Shown: piece after piece, positions 50,914 to 63,056 of the stretch
How the letters are laid out: the number at the start of each line of letters is the position of its first letter
Position numbering within the stretch: the first letter of the stretch is position 1
The notes under the pieces: generated by a model
Databases searched by the model: none
What the model was told of the DNA's origin: nothing
The model's input: only the letters and a program-made list of their open reading frames with translations
Program-made: the position numbers and the translations under genes
Origin: Nothopassalora personata
Lineage: Eukaryota > Ascomycota > Dothideomycetes > Mycosphaerellales > Mycosphaerellaceae
Assembly: GCA_033816765.1 (NCBI GenBank)
Contig: CM066287.1
Location: forward strand, 3,534,001 to 3,598,000
Direction: 5' to 3'
Length of the DNA: 64,000 bases

Positions 50914-53521
50914 GTGCTGTTGAGTCCATAGCGACAGACGTACAAGCGATGCTTCTCCATCACAACCCTCATTACGCCCTTCACCACGATTTCGATATTT
51001 CATAATCATTACCAGTCACGGCTGTGACACACAGTTTGGTCCACCACTGGATATGGGATACATTGACCGGGGGTTGAATTTCTCCCATCAAGTCCAACGA
51101 GTTCTAGTTGGCGCGGCCCCCTTTCTGGCCGCTCTGATTATTGTTGATACCCCTGGCAAGCAGACGGCATTATAGATGGAAAGTCTAGCAGGACTTGTCA
51201 GATACACCCCGAGTTTCGACAGGCTGATCGGCAGTTTATTTCCGTAATGTATATATGAAGTATTCTCAAAGACGAGACAACACCCACATCCCATGTTGGT
51301 CGTCAAACCTGCCCAGTGCCACAGGTCTCTATTGTAGAAGAGGCGAGGAGCACAGGGGGCAAGACGCCTTTTGAGGCCATAAGCCCGGGTGGCAGTACGC
51401 CTTTGGGACACCTGCATGCTGTGCGGCAGATCCTATGAGGCAAGAAGCCTACCTGAAGTAGGTTGACATTACACAGTACCGACCGCCTTGCTCCGGATAG
51501 TCGTATGTATCAATAGAGGAGGCGAGATGCGGTTGGTTCGTGCGACTTTGGGCCACACGGCCAGCAATGCGAACAGATGGCTGGTGGCATGTTCGTGCAA
51601 AGTACCGATGCAGCAGAGCGCTTATAGACCGCATGTGACTCGCTTCCAAGATGTGCCCCGACGCGACTATTCTGGTCTCTACAATTATTGTGGTCGTCGA
51701 GCTTAGCTTTACTTGCTCTGCAATATGTCGCGTCTGGCATAACGAAGAGGTAGATCCGCATGAGTCTCTGCAGCAGTCTTCAGTTTCGATATGTAGTGTA
51801 GGTTCAAGGTGTCAAGCAGAGCCAAGGCCTGTTTTGCTGGGATCCGGATGCCATGGCCCCCCGGCCAAGACTTAGTGGCAGGTACCGAGAGATTGCATCT
51901 TCCAGAAGGATTCTACTCGAGGCTTAGCGGCATGTCTTGCCTGACGAAACGTATAACTGCTGTTGACCATGTCGCTCAACACGGAAGCGACAATGATCTT
52001 GCCCATCGAGCGGCATGAACGCAGCTGTTGGGTGGGCGTTGCAAGGTAGCACGCACAGATGCTGGCCGCGTCCTAGGTTAGTTAACGGGTGGACTCCTGC
52101 TCACAGATCTGCATACAAGATGTGTCTCAGGTCTAACCAAGAAGCTTTGGGCAGCGCTGTAGGCTGTGTGGCGGGCGAGGACGGCAATCGACAGCACGCT
52201 CTACAGTATACTGTAGGCGTCGGTGAAGGGTTCGTTGGCGGTATACAATATATATTTTTTTATTAGGGGCTGGCATGGTCTCTCCTGCGGTCTGGCGCAC
52301 AGGACGCTCGCTTTACCAGCCTCAGCCTGCGTCGCCAGAGCCACGTCAGGCCCCTGCCCTCGTCGATCCCATTATCCATTATCGCGCTCCGCAGAGACGT
52401 CGCACTGCACAAGCGCCGTCCTGCCCTTCGGCTTTGAGACGTTGCTGCATCCTGACCACTTGAAGCGTCGCATCCTCGCCACCGAATCACTCATCAGTGG
52501 CTCTCGTTCCCACTTCGTCGTCGTCGCTGCTGCTTCGCGCGACTTGTGCTTCTCCTGCCAGCAGTGCTTCCACAGCGACACCACGGCGAATCGGCAGTCA
52601 GGCCGCACGCTGATTGGCAAGCTGTGACGGGGATCCGAGATAGCGCAGTCGTGAAGGTTGTTGATCGCTCTCCACCTCACTCTGCCTCCCGGAAGGCAAA
52701 GCTGCGAGCCAGCTCTCGTCCGACAAATCACACTCCTCCCTACCCTCTGCGCGCCGGCACCAGCACCCAACCCGCAGCTGCGAACCTCACCTCACCCTCA
52801 ACTTGCACGCCATCCATTGCCCACCGGCACCGCAAACTGTACCACCGCTCCCCACCACCACCGCCCACCTCCGCCCACCTCCGCCACCGCATTCTTTTCT
52901 TCGCGCGGACGAAACACGCTGACGCCTACGCCTGCCGTCCGCCGCACCCTGCTCACCACCCCCCCCCCCCCCCCCCCGAAAACGCCTCGCCGCGACTCCT
53001 GGAGGGGCTGAGAGCTGTGCAGCGCACTGTTTCTGTCCGCAGCCTGCCCGCTGCATTCACACTGGACTGCTCGCGAGCATCCACCCCGTTAGGTGAGTAC
53101 GCGACCGTCTTTCCTGCTGGCAAGCTGGTCGCACGCCATCAATGGACATCCACGTCTGTCGCGCGCAACAATACGGCACTTTGGCGGCCTACCGGCTCGC
53201 AGCGGTCACCTGATTGCGACAGGCGATGACAGTGTCGCACGAGGCAGGTGCCACGGTCGCGCTGTGACTGCAAACAATACTGCATAGTGTGCCATTGCTA
53301 CCGGCATCGATAGCAGCATCACCTCGCAAGAGCAATCAAAGAAACATCCGTGACTGACGCCAACGTTCCCAGAGCATCATCAACCACCGACCTTCGTCAG
53401 CCTCTATAATACGCCCCATCGAGACTAATACGCGCTCCTTCGCATTGAGCCCACCGCAACGTATCCTCTGCATCTACGACCTCAAGTATAGCGCAGGCTT
53501 CCATACATCAATACCGCCAAG
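50914..53521. other. Intergenic region and probable long 5' leader of the G-alpha gene
   Basis: From 52700 to 53520 the plus strand is C-rich and pyrimidine-rich, including 19 consecutive C at about 52959-52977, as is common in fungal leaders. GTGAGT at 53093 and several CAG sites could mark a leader intron. A CTATAA lies at about 53404-53409. No supported gene lies between 50914 and 52700. Confidence 0.45.
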
Positions 53522-54639
53522 ATGGGTTGCGGTCAGAGTTCAGAGTCCAAGGAGGGCAAACAGCGCAATGAGGAGATTGAGAACCAACTGAAGAGGGACA
53601 AGATGAACCTTCGCAACGAGATCAAGATGCTGCTGCTTGGAGCTGGAGAGAGTGGCAAGAGCACAATCTTGAAGCAGATGAAGCTGATCCACGAAGGTGG
53701 CTACTCGCGAGACGAGCGCGAGAGTTTCCGGGAAATAATCTTTTCCAACACCGTGCAAAGCATGCGCGTAATACTGGAAGCCATGGAGAGCCTGGAGTTG
53801 CCACTGGACGATCAACGAGCCGAGTACCACGTCCAGACCATCTTCATGCAGCCAGCGCAGATCGAAGGCGACGTGCTTCCGCCAGAGGTTGGCCAAGCCA
53901 TCAAAACACTGTGGGCTGACGCTGGCGTCCAAGCCGCGTTTCAGCGAAGCAGGGAGTACCAGCTCAACGACAGCGCCAAATACTACTTTGATTCGATCGA
54001 TACCATTGCCTCGCCGACATACATTCCATCAGATGCCGATGTGCTCCGATCGCGTGTCAAGACAACAGGTATCACGGAGACGACCTTTATCATTGGCGAC
54101 CTGACATACCGTATGTTCGATGTCGGTGGCCAACGATCAGAGCGAAAGAAGTGGATACACTGCTTCGAGAACGTCACAACCATCCTTTTCTTGGTGGCGA
54201 TTTCCGAGTACGATCAGCTGCTCTTCGAAGACGAGACAGTCAACAGAATGCAGGAAGCATTGACATTGTTCGACTCTATCTGCAACAGCAGGTGGTTCAC
54301 GAAAACGAGCATCATTCTGTTCCTCAACAAGATCGACAGGTTCAAGGAGAAGCTGCCAGTTTCACCGATGAAGAACTACTTCCCGGATTACGAAGGCGGC
54401 CAAGATTATGGAGCCGCATGCGATTACATTTTGAACCGATTCGTATCGTAAGTCCAACTCCGCAGAACGATGGCTAGTATTCATGCTAATCACCAATGTG
54501 CAGACTCAACCAACATCCTACCAAGCAAATCTACACCCACTTCACCTGCGCCACAGATACGATGCAAATAAGATTCGTCATGGCCGCAGTAAACGACATC
54601 ATCATCCAAGAGAACCTACGCATGTGCGGTCTGATATAA
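53522..54639 (+). CDS. Heterotrimeric G-protein alpha subunit, group I
   Basis: Exons are 53522-54447 and 54504-54639, with a 56-bp intron (GTAAGT...GTGCAG); the product is 353 residues, the standard length. MGCGQS gives the myristoylated G2 and palmitoylated C3. The GTPase motifs are all present: GAGESGKST (P-loop), RSRVKTTGI with the switch Arg, [20 protein letters not shown] and FTCATDT. The C-terminus CGLI carries the pertussis-toxin-type Cys, marking group I, as in Neurospora GNA-1. The protein couples receptors to cAMP and MAP-kinase signalling at the plasma membrane. It is nearly invariant among ascomycetes, so the family call is secure. Confidence 0.97.
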
Positions 54640-56011
54640 TCAGCCGGCACCGCTGGCGTGGTTCTTGCTGGACAGGTTAGAAATCTTGGTTTCGAGGTCA
54701 ATGTAGCAATACGGAGGTTGTGGTTCGTAACAGCACGCATGTGACACGCTAGAGAAGGAACGGAGGCGCGAGGCAGCAGAGAGTGCGCGTGAGGATGTTG
54801 ATGTACGAGTTGAGTTGCTTTTGCGGCTCGATGAACGGCAAAAAGCGAGCGACATTATCGATACCACGGATGGCGTTGCAAGGCGCATACCAACCGGATG
54901 ATATTATACCTGGCTAGCTGGACCTGTCTGATTTTTTCACTTCGGGCGTCTCTTCTACGACGGGTCCAGATATACTACTATGCTCGAGATTTTGCGATGC
55001 GGCGGAAGGCACTTTTACTGCCATGTCGCCCAAGATTACCCTATCCTAGTTTTGTTTTTCTTTTCCTTTGGTGTACGTTGGAAGTACGGAGAGAGGTGGC
55101 TAGCTATTCAGATGGAATGAGGAAGGTGGCTCTATCATCATCACTACTACTAAAAACTACTCTCGGATCCTGCCGGCCATTTTACGACTGTCATCAACAA
55201 GTGCTCTTTAACGTTTCGTCGGCGGCTGCATGAATGTGCTAGCTAGCACACGCTGTAAAATTGCTTCTTCTTCTGCTGTCGTATTATACGAAAGATCGAT
55301 CTCGCTTGCTTGCTTGCTTGCTTTTGGTTTGGGGCCGTCGTTGCGTTGCCGCGATCGTCGTACTCATTCATCATCATCATGTCTTGAGCCAAGCTTGCGT
55401 GCGATTGAGAACACAAAAGTACTCCACTATATTTAAGCGAATGGTCGACGACCGAGAGCCGCCGGTACCTCGTAGTGATGCACAAGCAGAATGGCTCGCG
55501 GGCACAAGTCAGGTTCAACGCCGCCACCCAAAGGTTCTCTCTCTCATAAGCAGTTGTTAACACCAAGGAGGTAGGCGGGAAGGAAGTCGACGAAGTTGAA
55601 ATGCTTACCAGCACGTCCAAGAATGTCAGCGCATCGAAGAGGCAGAGTGTCAGAAAATGGATTGAGGAAGTTGAAGAAGTCAAGGTGTATTAAGTAAGAT
55701 TCTTCAAATGAACGTGTTCAGCTTGATTTACTTCCTCATGATAGGCCGTCAAGAGCGAATTCTTTCGAAATGCTCGCAAAAAACAGTGGTGATAAATATG
55801 CAGAATACAGCTTCCACTCCATGCGCGCAAGACACGCACAGCGGCTGCGCGCACGCGGAACTGTGGTAGGCAGAACCCCTCCCTAACCCATCCTATCTTC
55901 ATTTTCATCTCTTTCCAACCGCCGTAATCCAAACCGAACCTTTGACAAACAGTATGTGAAAATGGAATTAAACATCCAAGAAGCAAGCAGATGAACCAAG
56001 CCCTTTAAGAC
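54640..56011. other. Convergent region between G-alpha and the Q-rich gene
   Basis: This is 1.4 kb with short repeats (CTTG)n near 55308-55324 and (ATC)n near 55366-55380. No supported gene. Confidence 0.5.
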
Positions 56012-57652
56012 TTAGAAAGCGTAGCTTCGACGCTTCTCGGCAGCGTTGAGAACACCGAGCATCATCTTCTTGCGATCACCGGCCGGCGCACCGGGCGTTG
56101 CTGGTGTGGGTGGCTGCTTGAAAGCGCCAAAGTCTTCGCCCTCGCTGCTAGAGGCAGAGCTCAGACCGAAGTAGCCTCCATCGGAGCCCTGAGAGCCACG
56201 CTTGTCCTTCATCTCGGAACCGATAGGACTCATTTTCCTGCAGACAGCTCCGGGAGGGTTGACGTCTTCAGCCTCCTCGTGGATGGGGAAGTTGTACTCA
56301 CGCTCGCTCACTGGGCTTCCACCAGATGATCGCGAGACACCTCGACGCTGAGTGCCAGCCTTCATGAGGCTGTCAAGAGCGCGGCGCCGCTGGCGAGTGG
56401 CAAAGTTCTTGCTGCCTTCGTGCCTACTGGTCGGTGCAGCAGTCAATTCCTCCAACGCGGGTGGTCCGCGAGGCTGACGAATAGGATGCTCGCCAGCACG
56501 CGCTGCTCCTGGTCCAAAAGTGCCTGTCGTGGGCGTGGGCGGGAAAGCCACACGCTGAGAACCGAAGGTGGCGACTGAAGACGTCTTTGGGCCGTCTGGT
56601 ACATTACCGAGGGCGTTAATGGCCAAGGACGAAGCCTTCTTATGACCACGACGGAAGGCAGTAGCAGATGGAGGCGGAAGCGGCTCAACATGCTCGAGCG
56701 AGGAAGGTGGAGAGGGCGCCTTCTTTGGCGGTGTGAAGGAGCGTCCATTAGTAGATGTGGAGCGGTCGTTGGCAGAGTTCGCACCAAAGCCCTGGACGGG
56801 CGATGATGATTTGGCCCGAGAGACCGAATTGGTATGGTTCTGGTTGACGAGAGACACGGTCTGTTGAGCCTGCTGCATGCTAGGGTCAACGGCATAAGCA
56901 TAGCCTTGGATGGCAGGATTATACACAAGGTAGACGCCAGGCTGGCCAGGAACCTCGATGGGAGGCTGGATCTGCTGCTGGCCGTATATGTTCTGAGGCG
57001 TTTGTGGTGTCATGTGACCTTGGTGGAAAGAAGCAGGACGCATGTTACCATTGATATTCATGCCCTGAGCAGCGGCCGTGAGGCTTGCAAGTTGCTGCTG
57101 GAGCTGCTGTTGACGTTGGGCGAGGTAGAGACGCTGCATCTGCATCTGCTGGAGTACGACTGGATCCATCTCACCGAACTGGTCAAAGGCAGCTGGTGGA
57201 GCCAACACCTGCTCAGGAAGGGAATAGACTTGCTGACCAGCATTCTGCGCATATTGGCTGTGGACGTCAAAGCCAGCGCCTGTTGCTGTTTGCGGCACAA
57301 CCTGGGTGTAGCCGCCATAGTTCTGTTGGTCCGCCCATCGTGACGCGGAAAGGTCGTTGATAGAGTGGTGACCTTGGTGGTAAGGAGCGGAAGCCGGGAC
57401 TGCTGGAGTCTTTGGCTGAGTTCGGAGACCTGCAAGCAGGTGAGAGCGGCTGGTGCGTGGAGTAGGACTATCCACCTGGTTTTCGCTGATGACCGGCACT
57501 CTGGGTGGGAGGGCCACACTCAATCTCTTGGTGTTGTGACGAGTGCCGCGAGCGCCAAAGCCAGAGCCAGGAACACCCAGAGCGGTGGAAGGGAAACCGT
57601 TGCCGTTATTGTTGTAATTCATTTGAGCAAGACCGCCAGCGTCAAAGCTCAT
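56012..57652 (-). CDS. Gln-rich low-complexity protein, conserved fungal type, function unknown
   Basis: This is a single exon of 546 residues. It has a glutamine-rich stretch (QMQMQRLYLAQRQQQLQQQ, about 169-187) and many Ser, Pro and Gly. More structured-looking blocks are RGHKKASSLAINALGN near 337, RQRRRALDSLMKAGTQRR near 421, and a C-terminal KKMMLGVLNAAEKRR. RHNTKRLSVALPPR near 38 and the HKKASS site look like kinase targets. No domain is recognised. The composition resembles RNA-granule or regulatory proteins of filamentous fungi, but that is inference. The frame is long, free of introns and has a clear ATG (57652). Confidence 0.75.
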   Translation of the reverse strand: MSFDAGGLAQMNYNNNGNGFPSTALGVPGSGFGARGTRHNTKRLSVALPPRVPVISENQVDSPTPRTSRSHLLAGLRTQPKTPAVPASAPYHQGHHSINDLSASRWADQQNYGGYTQVVPQTATGAGFDVHSQYAQNAGQQVYSLPEQVLAPPAAFDQFGEMDPVVLQQMQMQRLYLAQRQQQLQQQLASLTAAAQGMNINGNMRPASFHQGHMTPQTPQNIYGQQQIQPPIEVPGQPGVYLVYNPAIQGYAYAVDPSMQQAQQTVSLVNQNHTNSVSRAKSSSPVQGFGANSANDRSTSTNGRSFTPPKKAPSPPSSLEHVEPLPPPSATAFRRGHKKASSLAINALGNVPDGPKTSSVATFGSQRVAFPPTPTTGTFGPGAARAGEHPIRQPRGPPALEELTAAPTSRHEGSKNFATRQRRRALDSLMKAGTQRRGVSRSSGGSPVSEREYNFPIHEEAEDVNPPGAVCRKMSPIGSEMKDKRGSQGSDGGYFGLSSASSSEGEDFGAFKQPPTPATPGAPAGDRKKMMLGVLNAAEKRRSYAF

Positions 57653-58129
57653 TGTCTAGGTCCGGAATATTTGGCTGAAAAGTGTGTATCGCGGAGTCGT
57701 GGACGCGTTGCAAATGAAACAAAGGTGCTGCAGTCGAAAGGTATTGCAGCGACGTGACGGGAGGTGTCGAAGGAACGCAGATTAAGCAGATGCTGATGGG
57801 TGGATGTCGTGGAGAGGACGCCCGAATTAGACCGCAGAGGCAAAGCCAGCAGCGGGTGATGGTAGGGTACAGATTATCAGATTACAAAGAAATAGTGCTC
57901 TTTCGAGTTGCCAAAGTCAGCTGCCGCGACAAAGAGGGCGTCTTTGTCGTAATTTGCCTTCGCCCGAAAAATTGGTATGCCGATATGTGCTGCTTGTGCC
58001 GGTGCTTTGAGGCTACGGCAGAAAGAGGATGACCGACGGTAGGACAAGCGTGTGTAGGTCGAGTGGAGGTCGAGCCGGCGGCAGAAGCGCACAGGTCGGG
58101 TGGGTCGCGGTAGATGTGTGCCTGAGGAG

Positions 58130-58196
58130 TGCCTGGTGCTGGTGCCTGGTGCTGGTGCTGGTGCCTGGTGCTGGTGCTGGTGCTGGTACTAGTGCT
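58130..58196. repeat. GGTGCT minisatellite
   Basis: Tandem GGTGCT units, some as GGTGCCT, cover about 67 bp upstream of the Q-rich gene. Confidence 0.8.
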
Positions 58197-58423
58197 GTGC
58201 AGGCGTGCTCGACGGTCACTGACAGAGCAGAGCAGAGCAGAGCAAACGCGATCGACGCCGCAGTGGGCAGATTGCGATGACACGGGGCGTGCGAGCGGAC
58301 GTGCTGCGGGCCAGACGGCGGGGCGTCAAGGTCGTGCGGAGGGTAAAGTCGAAATTAGGGGCCCTCTGGTGTGCGATTGCTGGTGGTAGTATGTGCGCGT
58401 GCGCGTACGAGTGCGTGCAGTGT

Positions 58424-58424
<1 letters not shown>

Positions 58425-58457
<33 letters not shown>
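58425..58457. repeat. (CGA)11 microsatellite
   Basis: Eleven perfect CGA triplets lie in non-coding DNA, 773 bp upstream of the Q-rich gene's start codon. Confidence 0.9.
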
Positions 58458-58458
<1 letters not shown>

Positions 58459-60156
58459 CACGAGGCCTTTCTCTGCAAGCGACGACCGGCGAGCTGGAAC
58501 GGGAGCAGGCAAGGCAAGGCAATCAATGGATGCGTGGCGAAAGATGCCGGAGTGCAATAGATCAGACGAAGGAACGATGGACACAGCAGGTGCAGCAATG
58601 TCAAGAAGGCAAAGGGACAGGCAAGTGGTGAGAAGACAGACGCTCGTGATGAGAGGGAGAGAGAGAGAGAGCGCAAAGGAAAGGAGTTCTTGGGCGCAGA
58701 TTGGTCAAGCTAGCCCTTAGCGCCTGGAGCCGCTCACAGCCAATGACTGCGCCCCATCCCATGCCAACCAGCAGCCGCTCGCCAATCACGCATCCCACCT
58801 ACCAACAGCAAGCCGTGCCGTGCTGCTGCTGCTGCTGCTGCGGGCGAAAATAGCTTTGGGATATGTGAAAGCAACGCTCGCTCTGTCTCCATCATCATCA
58901 TCATCAATCTCACTCTCGCCGACGCCATCGCCGCCTGCCTGTAGAGTGCGCTCCAAAGTCTCAGCGCTCTTTGCACAAGGGTCCTGCATCGCGGCGTCTG
59001 GACCCCGGGTCTGGCCCGTTTACGGCCTTAGTCGTGCACGATCTCGCGTCTATCATCTCCATCCTTCATGGCGTTCTATACCACGCGACCGCTACCTGAC
59101 AGAGTACTTTGGGTCGAAGGATGTTGGCTTCCCCTTAGACAATGTTCATCAGGTCTGTGAATTTAGAGCAATATGATTACCACCGCATGCATTCATCGCA
59201 GCGAATTCCTCCCACGCTCATGCTGAGCAGCAGTTACACCACAATTCATCTCGGCAAGAAAACGAAATGGGTCATTGCCACATTCGCTCCTCCGACCCAT
59301 CCACGTGCCATCGAAGATCAGGACACGCGAGAATGTGGCCTGTCGTTGGTCGTATAGTCTACAGTATGGGCAGCTTACATCCTGACTAAGCAATTCATTG
59401 CCATCACAATGGGGATCCCCCCCCCCCCGCCCTCCGCTGCACTTGGGTCCTCCCATACGAGATCCTCCCTCCCTTCGGGAACCCCTAGCCGCGCGGGCAA
59501 GCGCATTTTAGAGTGCTAGAGGGCTAAGCAAATTTTGAATCGTGACTAAGAGTTGGAGCTGCCCCTAGGCGAAATCGCGAGCTGCCCATAGACTCTACGA
59601 CAATCTAGCACACCGCGTGTGACCAGCTAGCTTCCGGTAAGCTTTAGACTTCGCGATGTACCGTGGCGCAGTGGCCGAGCCTTTGGTGAAAACCTGAGGA
59701 CCTGTGATCGGCCGAGTGCCCGGTAATTTAAAGCGCGTGGGAGGAAATGCTAAAGCAGATTTCGAAATGGCTTCATAGTTTCAGCAACACAGAAAGCCGT
59801 AGATGGGACAGCCCTGGGCTCTTTCTGACTCTGTCGCTGTCGAAGATCAGATTGACGGTCGCTTTCTTGCTGTCGTTGCGGTGTGACGAGAAGGACGAGC
59901 TGCGGGAGAGCTGATTCGCTGTACCAAAGACTTGACCTTGAGCCGCCTACTCGAAGTGGGTGGTCAGCTCTGCTAGTATACGCGACATAATCGCCGCAAG
60001 GGTCCAAAGCTCATTTATTTTCAGCCATCCAGGAGCTAATGCGTCAGAGAGAAGTTGAGAAGAAGACTGTTGTAACTCTCGTCGCTTGCAAACTGATATA
60101 TGCCCCCGCCATGCACAAATGTCAATGCTCAACATAACACCATATCGTCTTCTTGA

Positions 60157-62452
60157 TCACACATCCTTCACCCAGCTTGCAGGAACGATGCCTTTACCAG
60201 CCTTGGACTCCACCTCTACCCATCCGTCTCCTTGATCCGCGAGAACCAGCACCATCTTCTCCCCTTCTTCCATATCGACCTCGCCAGGACCAGAAGCTTG
60301 ATAAGTGTACATGGCTTCGACGTGCTTGACCTTCTTCGCACCCCTCCGCGGCGCCACAGCAGGACCCTGCTTCTTCGTCTTCCCAACGCTAGGTGTATCG
60401 CTCCCCGCCAGACTTGTCGTTGATGTTGATGCAGCCATGCTCACGGGCCTGTCATCGACTCCGTACTTCGAAGGCGGTGCAGGTGCGCTGAGCTCGGCGT
60501 AGCTGCTCGGCACGAGACCTGCAGGCGTACCAAAGGATGATGGTTTGATCTTGATCCAGCCCGTGCCATCATCAGGCTCAACGAGCGAGAAGTCCTGACC
60601 TTCTGAGACTGATATCTCGCCATCGCCATTGGCTTGATAAGCATAAAGCATCTTGCCCTTCTGCTCCTCCGGTGCGGATACACTACCGTTGGGCTTGACG
60701 TAGCTAGTCGGTGGAGGAGCCATGACTCGATGGCGTCCGGTTGCGGATGTATTCTGGGATATTGGAGTTGGCGCAGTGGAATGGCTCTCTTCGCTCGACC
60801 TAACAGTCATACCGGAGACACTACGGTTCGCGCTTGCTGCATAGCCAGAGCTGAGCGTGTTCATCGACCCTATCGTATCACTTCTTTGAAGGCTAGCCGT
60901 CCGGTCGACGTTGCCATTACCATGGCCATTGCTGGAGGGAGGAGGTGCTGCAGTCTGAGCCTGCGCCGCGGCCTGTCGTTCGGTCTTGATCGCTTTCTTC
61001 TGTTCCTTGTTGAGCTCGCCGGGACAATCTGCGGGTACCTTGAGCTCGCATTTCGTGTGACAAGTGAACCCGCACTCTTCACAGCTCAAGCCTTTGGCGT
61101 TCAGGCCCCATAATCTGTCGCCACACAAATCACAGCTGGTGGGTATCTTGTAAGTCTGATTCTTGAAAGTATGGTTCCGCGCTCCGACAGAGATATCGCC
61201 CACAGCCGCAGTGATGGTACTGACTTCGACCTCAGCGGTAACTCTTCTCCTCTCAGCGTCATGAAGCAATTCTTGGTTATGCAATTGAGCGCGAACAACT
61301 TCGACCTCGTCTCGCTTGTCCTTGCCCTCTCTGATCAGTTGTCTGACACGTTTCGCACCCTCGATTTCTTTTCGTTTCGCCTCGCATTCTTGACGCAGTG
61401 GACCTAGAGAAGACTTCGACTTGGAGAGTATGTTCATCAGGAATGTCTTACTTTGCGGATCTGAGGCCATCACGTCGTCGTCTAGCCACACCGGAGAAGG
61501 CTCAAAGACAAAGTCTGGAGGATCTTGCCACTGGATGGCGTTGTGCCGTACAAACATCATGCTGTCCAAGACAGGGTTGTTCCGGGGGATCTCGGTCGAC
61601 AGGTGCTCCAACAACTGGGTCGACCGGGTCATCGTCTGGGTTTCAAGCGAGGCGCCTGTTGACCAGATGTTGTTCAGAGTGGAGGTTCTCGTTTCTGAAA
61701 GGGCCTGCAAGGACTAGCGTGGCCAATGTTAGCACGAAGCTCAACAACGCATGGTATGGATGCCTGCTTACATCGAGCAACTCAGGAACATACTCATGGT
61801 AGTATCGCTCCTTTTGCTTGTTGGTCACATTTATTGTGATGAGGTACGTGTTCTTGGCAATTCTCATGTCGCTCTGATGCTGGGCATAAGCACTCTGCGC
61901 CTTCTGCTTGCCATGATCAAAACTGCTGTCAATCTTCTTTCGCCTATTCTCCACTTCCTGGCACACGCCATAGTATTTGTCCTTGGTCTTCTTCAAGTCG
62001 CTGTAGTTGCCGTCTCTTTCCTTCTCCAGCTTGGAAGCGTATTCGGCGTGCTGTCTTCGTAGGTCCTCGTATTTGGCAGCAAGATGCTTGAGAGGTTCGG
62101 CCAAGGCAGAGACCAGCTGGTTTGAGAAGCGATCATGTTCAGCAGCTCTGCTCTCCAACGTCGTGAGTTGCACGGCCCAAGTGGTCATCGACGCACTCTC
62201 CAGCGAGCCGGGAGTAACGGTCGGAGTATCACCGACGCTCAGACTGCTCGTCTTCTTCGCCTTCTTCTCATGATACTTCTTGGCAAGCGCACTGAGCTTC
62301 TGGCTGTACTCCTTCTCAATGACACTTCGTTCCCGGTAGAACTGCTGGATATCGTCCAGCCACGCGATACCGTTAGCGACCCAGGCATTCACTGGCTTGA
62401 AGCCATCCTTCAGTTCGAGGCCGAACTGCGGCGCTATGTCGACTTCGGCCAT
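60157..62452 (-). CDS. BZZ1: F-BAR, C1 and double-SH3 protein BZZ1
   Basis: Exons are 62452-61772 and 61713-60157, with a 58-bp intron (GTAAGC...GCTAG); the product is 745 residues. The order is FCH/F-BAR (about 1-290, GLELKDGFKPVNAW at the start), coiled coil, a C1 zinc finger at about 408-457 (HTFKNQTYKIPTSCDLCGD...CHTKC), SH3-1 at about 582-635 and SH3-2 at about 690-745. This is the domain plan of Bzz1/syndapin-like proteins, which recruit Las17/WASP to endocytic actin patches. The frame is open upstream to 62527, but the ATG at 62452 starts the family sequence. The acceptor could also be seven bases further in. It is divergent from DBP5. Confidence 0.93.
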
Positions 62453-63056
62453 ATCGTCGTTTTGGCGGGGGAGACATGTGAAGGCGAGTGACCCGTGCCA
62501 CAAGACTTCGACTCCAGGTATCTTCACCTAATACTTCCGGGGCGCAGCATCTAGGCACGGTGCACGCGTGGCGGGGCTTCCTCATGGCGGCCGACAGCCG
62601 CCGAATCCCTGCACGGCGCCGCTGCAGCGCGATGGAAGGACCCCTCGTCATTTGTATAGTGTAGAGCTCTTGCTCAATTATGAAATTCCATCAAACAACA
62701 TTACCGACACGCGACATACGCACACTCACACTCACCCTCACCCACGCGGTCCTCCACCTGCTGTAGCATCAGGTGAGAAGTGCACATTCTTTGCAGACCA
62801 GCTGCACGACATCGCTTCACCTACACCTACAGATAAGTGCGAGAGCACAAGGCATTGTGCACAACAGACACACGCGCGCTGCATCTCGAAACCAGTGAGT
62901 GTTAGCTGGAGCTGTACCTCGCGCTCCTCGAGCACAGCTAACGCCCTTCACTTTGAACAGCCACAGCCACACACACCCGCATGCACAAAAGCACTGCCGC
63001 CGCATTGAGCATCGCGCATTTTCTTCGACACGACACCCCCCACACCTCCGTCCGCC
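62453..63056. promoter_or_regulatory. Bidirectional promoter region BZZ1/DBP5
   Basis: 604 bp between divergent start codons. CA-rich tracts (CACACTCACACTCACCCTCACCC, about 62720-62742) are present. No TATA box stands out. Confidence 0.5.

Larger units (their letters stand above)
57653..60156. other. Intergenic region with simple repeats
   Basis: It holds the promoter of the Q-rich gene. Repeats are a GGTGCT/GGTGCCT minisatellite (about 58130-58196), (CGA)11 at 58425-58457, (GA)n near 58654-58668, and GCT/TGC repeats near 58820-58840. C-rich runs occur near 59413-59422. A short dispersed motif is at 59531-59564. No supported gene. Confidence 0.5.

Noticed and set aside
52546..53229. 227-codon plus-strand frame upstream of G-alpha
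   Set aside because: Its composition (Pro, His, Ser, Arg from C-rich DNA) is what a pyrimidine-rich leader gives by chance, and it has no domain.
58216..58720. Frames with poly-Thr, poly-Ser or poly-Val near 58.4 kb
   Set aside because: Produced by the CGA microsatellite in different frames; no other coding evidence.
59665..59730. tRNA-like phrase TGGCGCAGTGG near 59665
   Set aside because: It resembles an A box, but no acceptor pairing or B box can be found downstream, so I do not call a tRNA.
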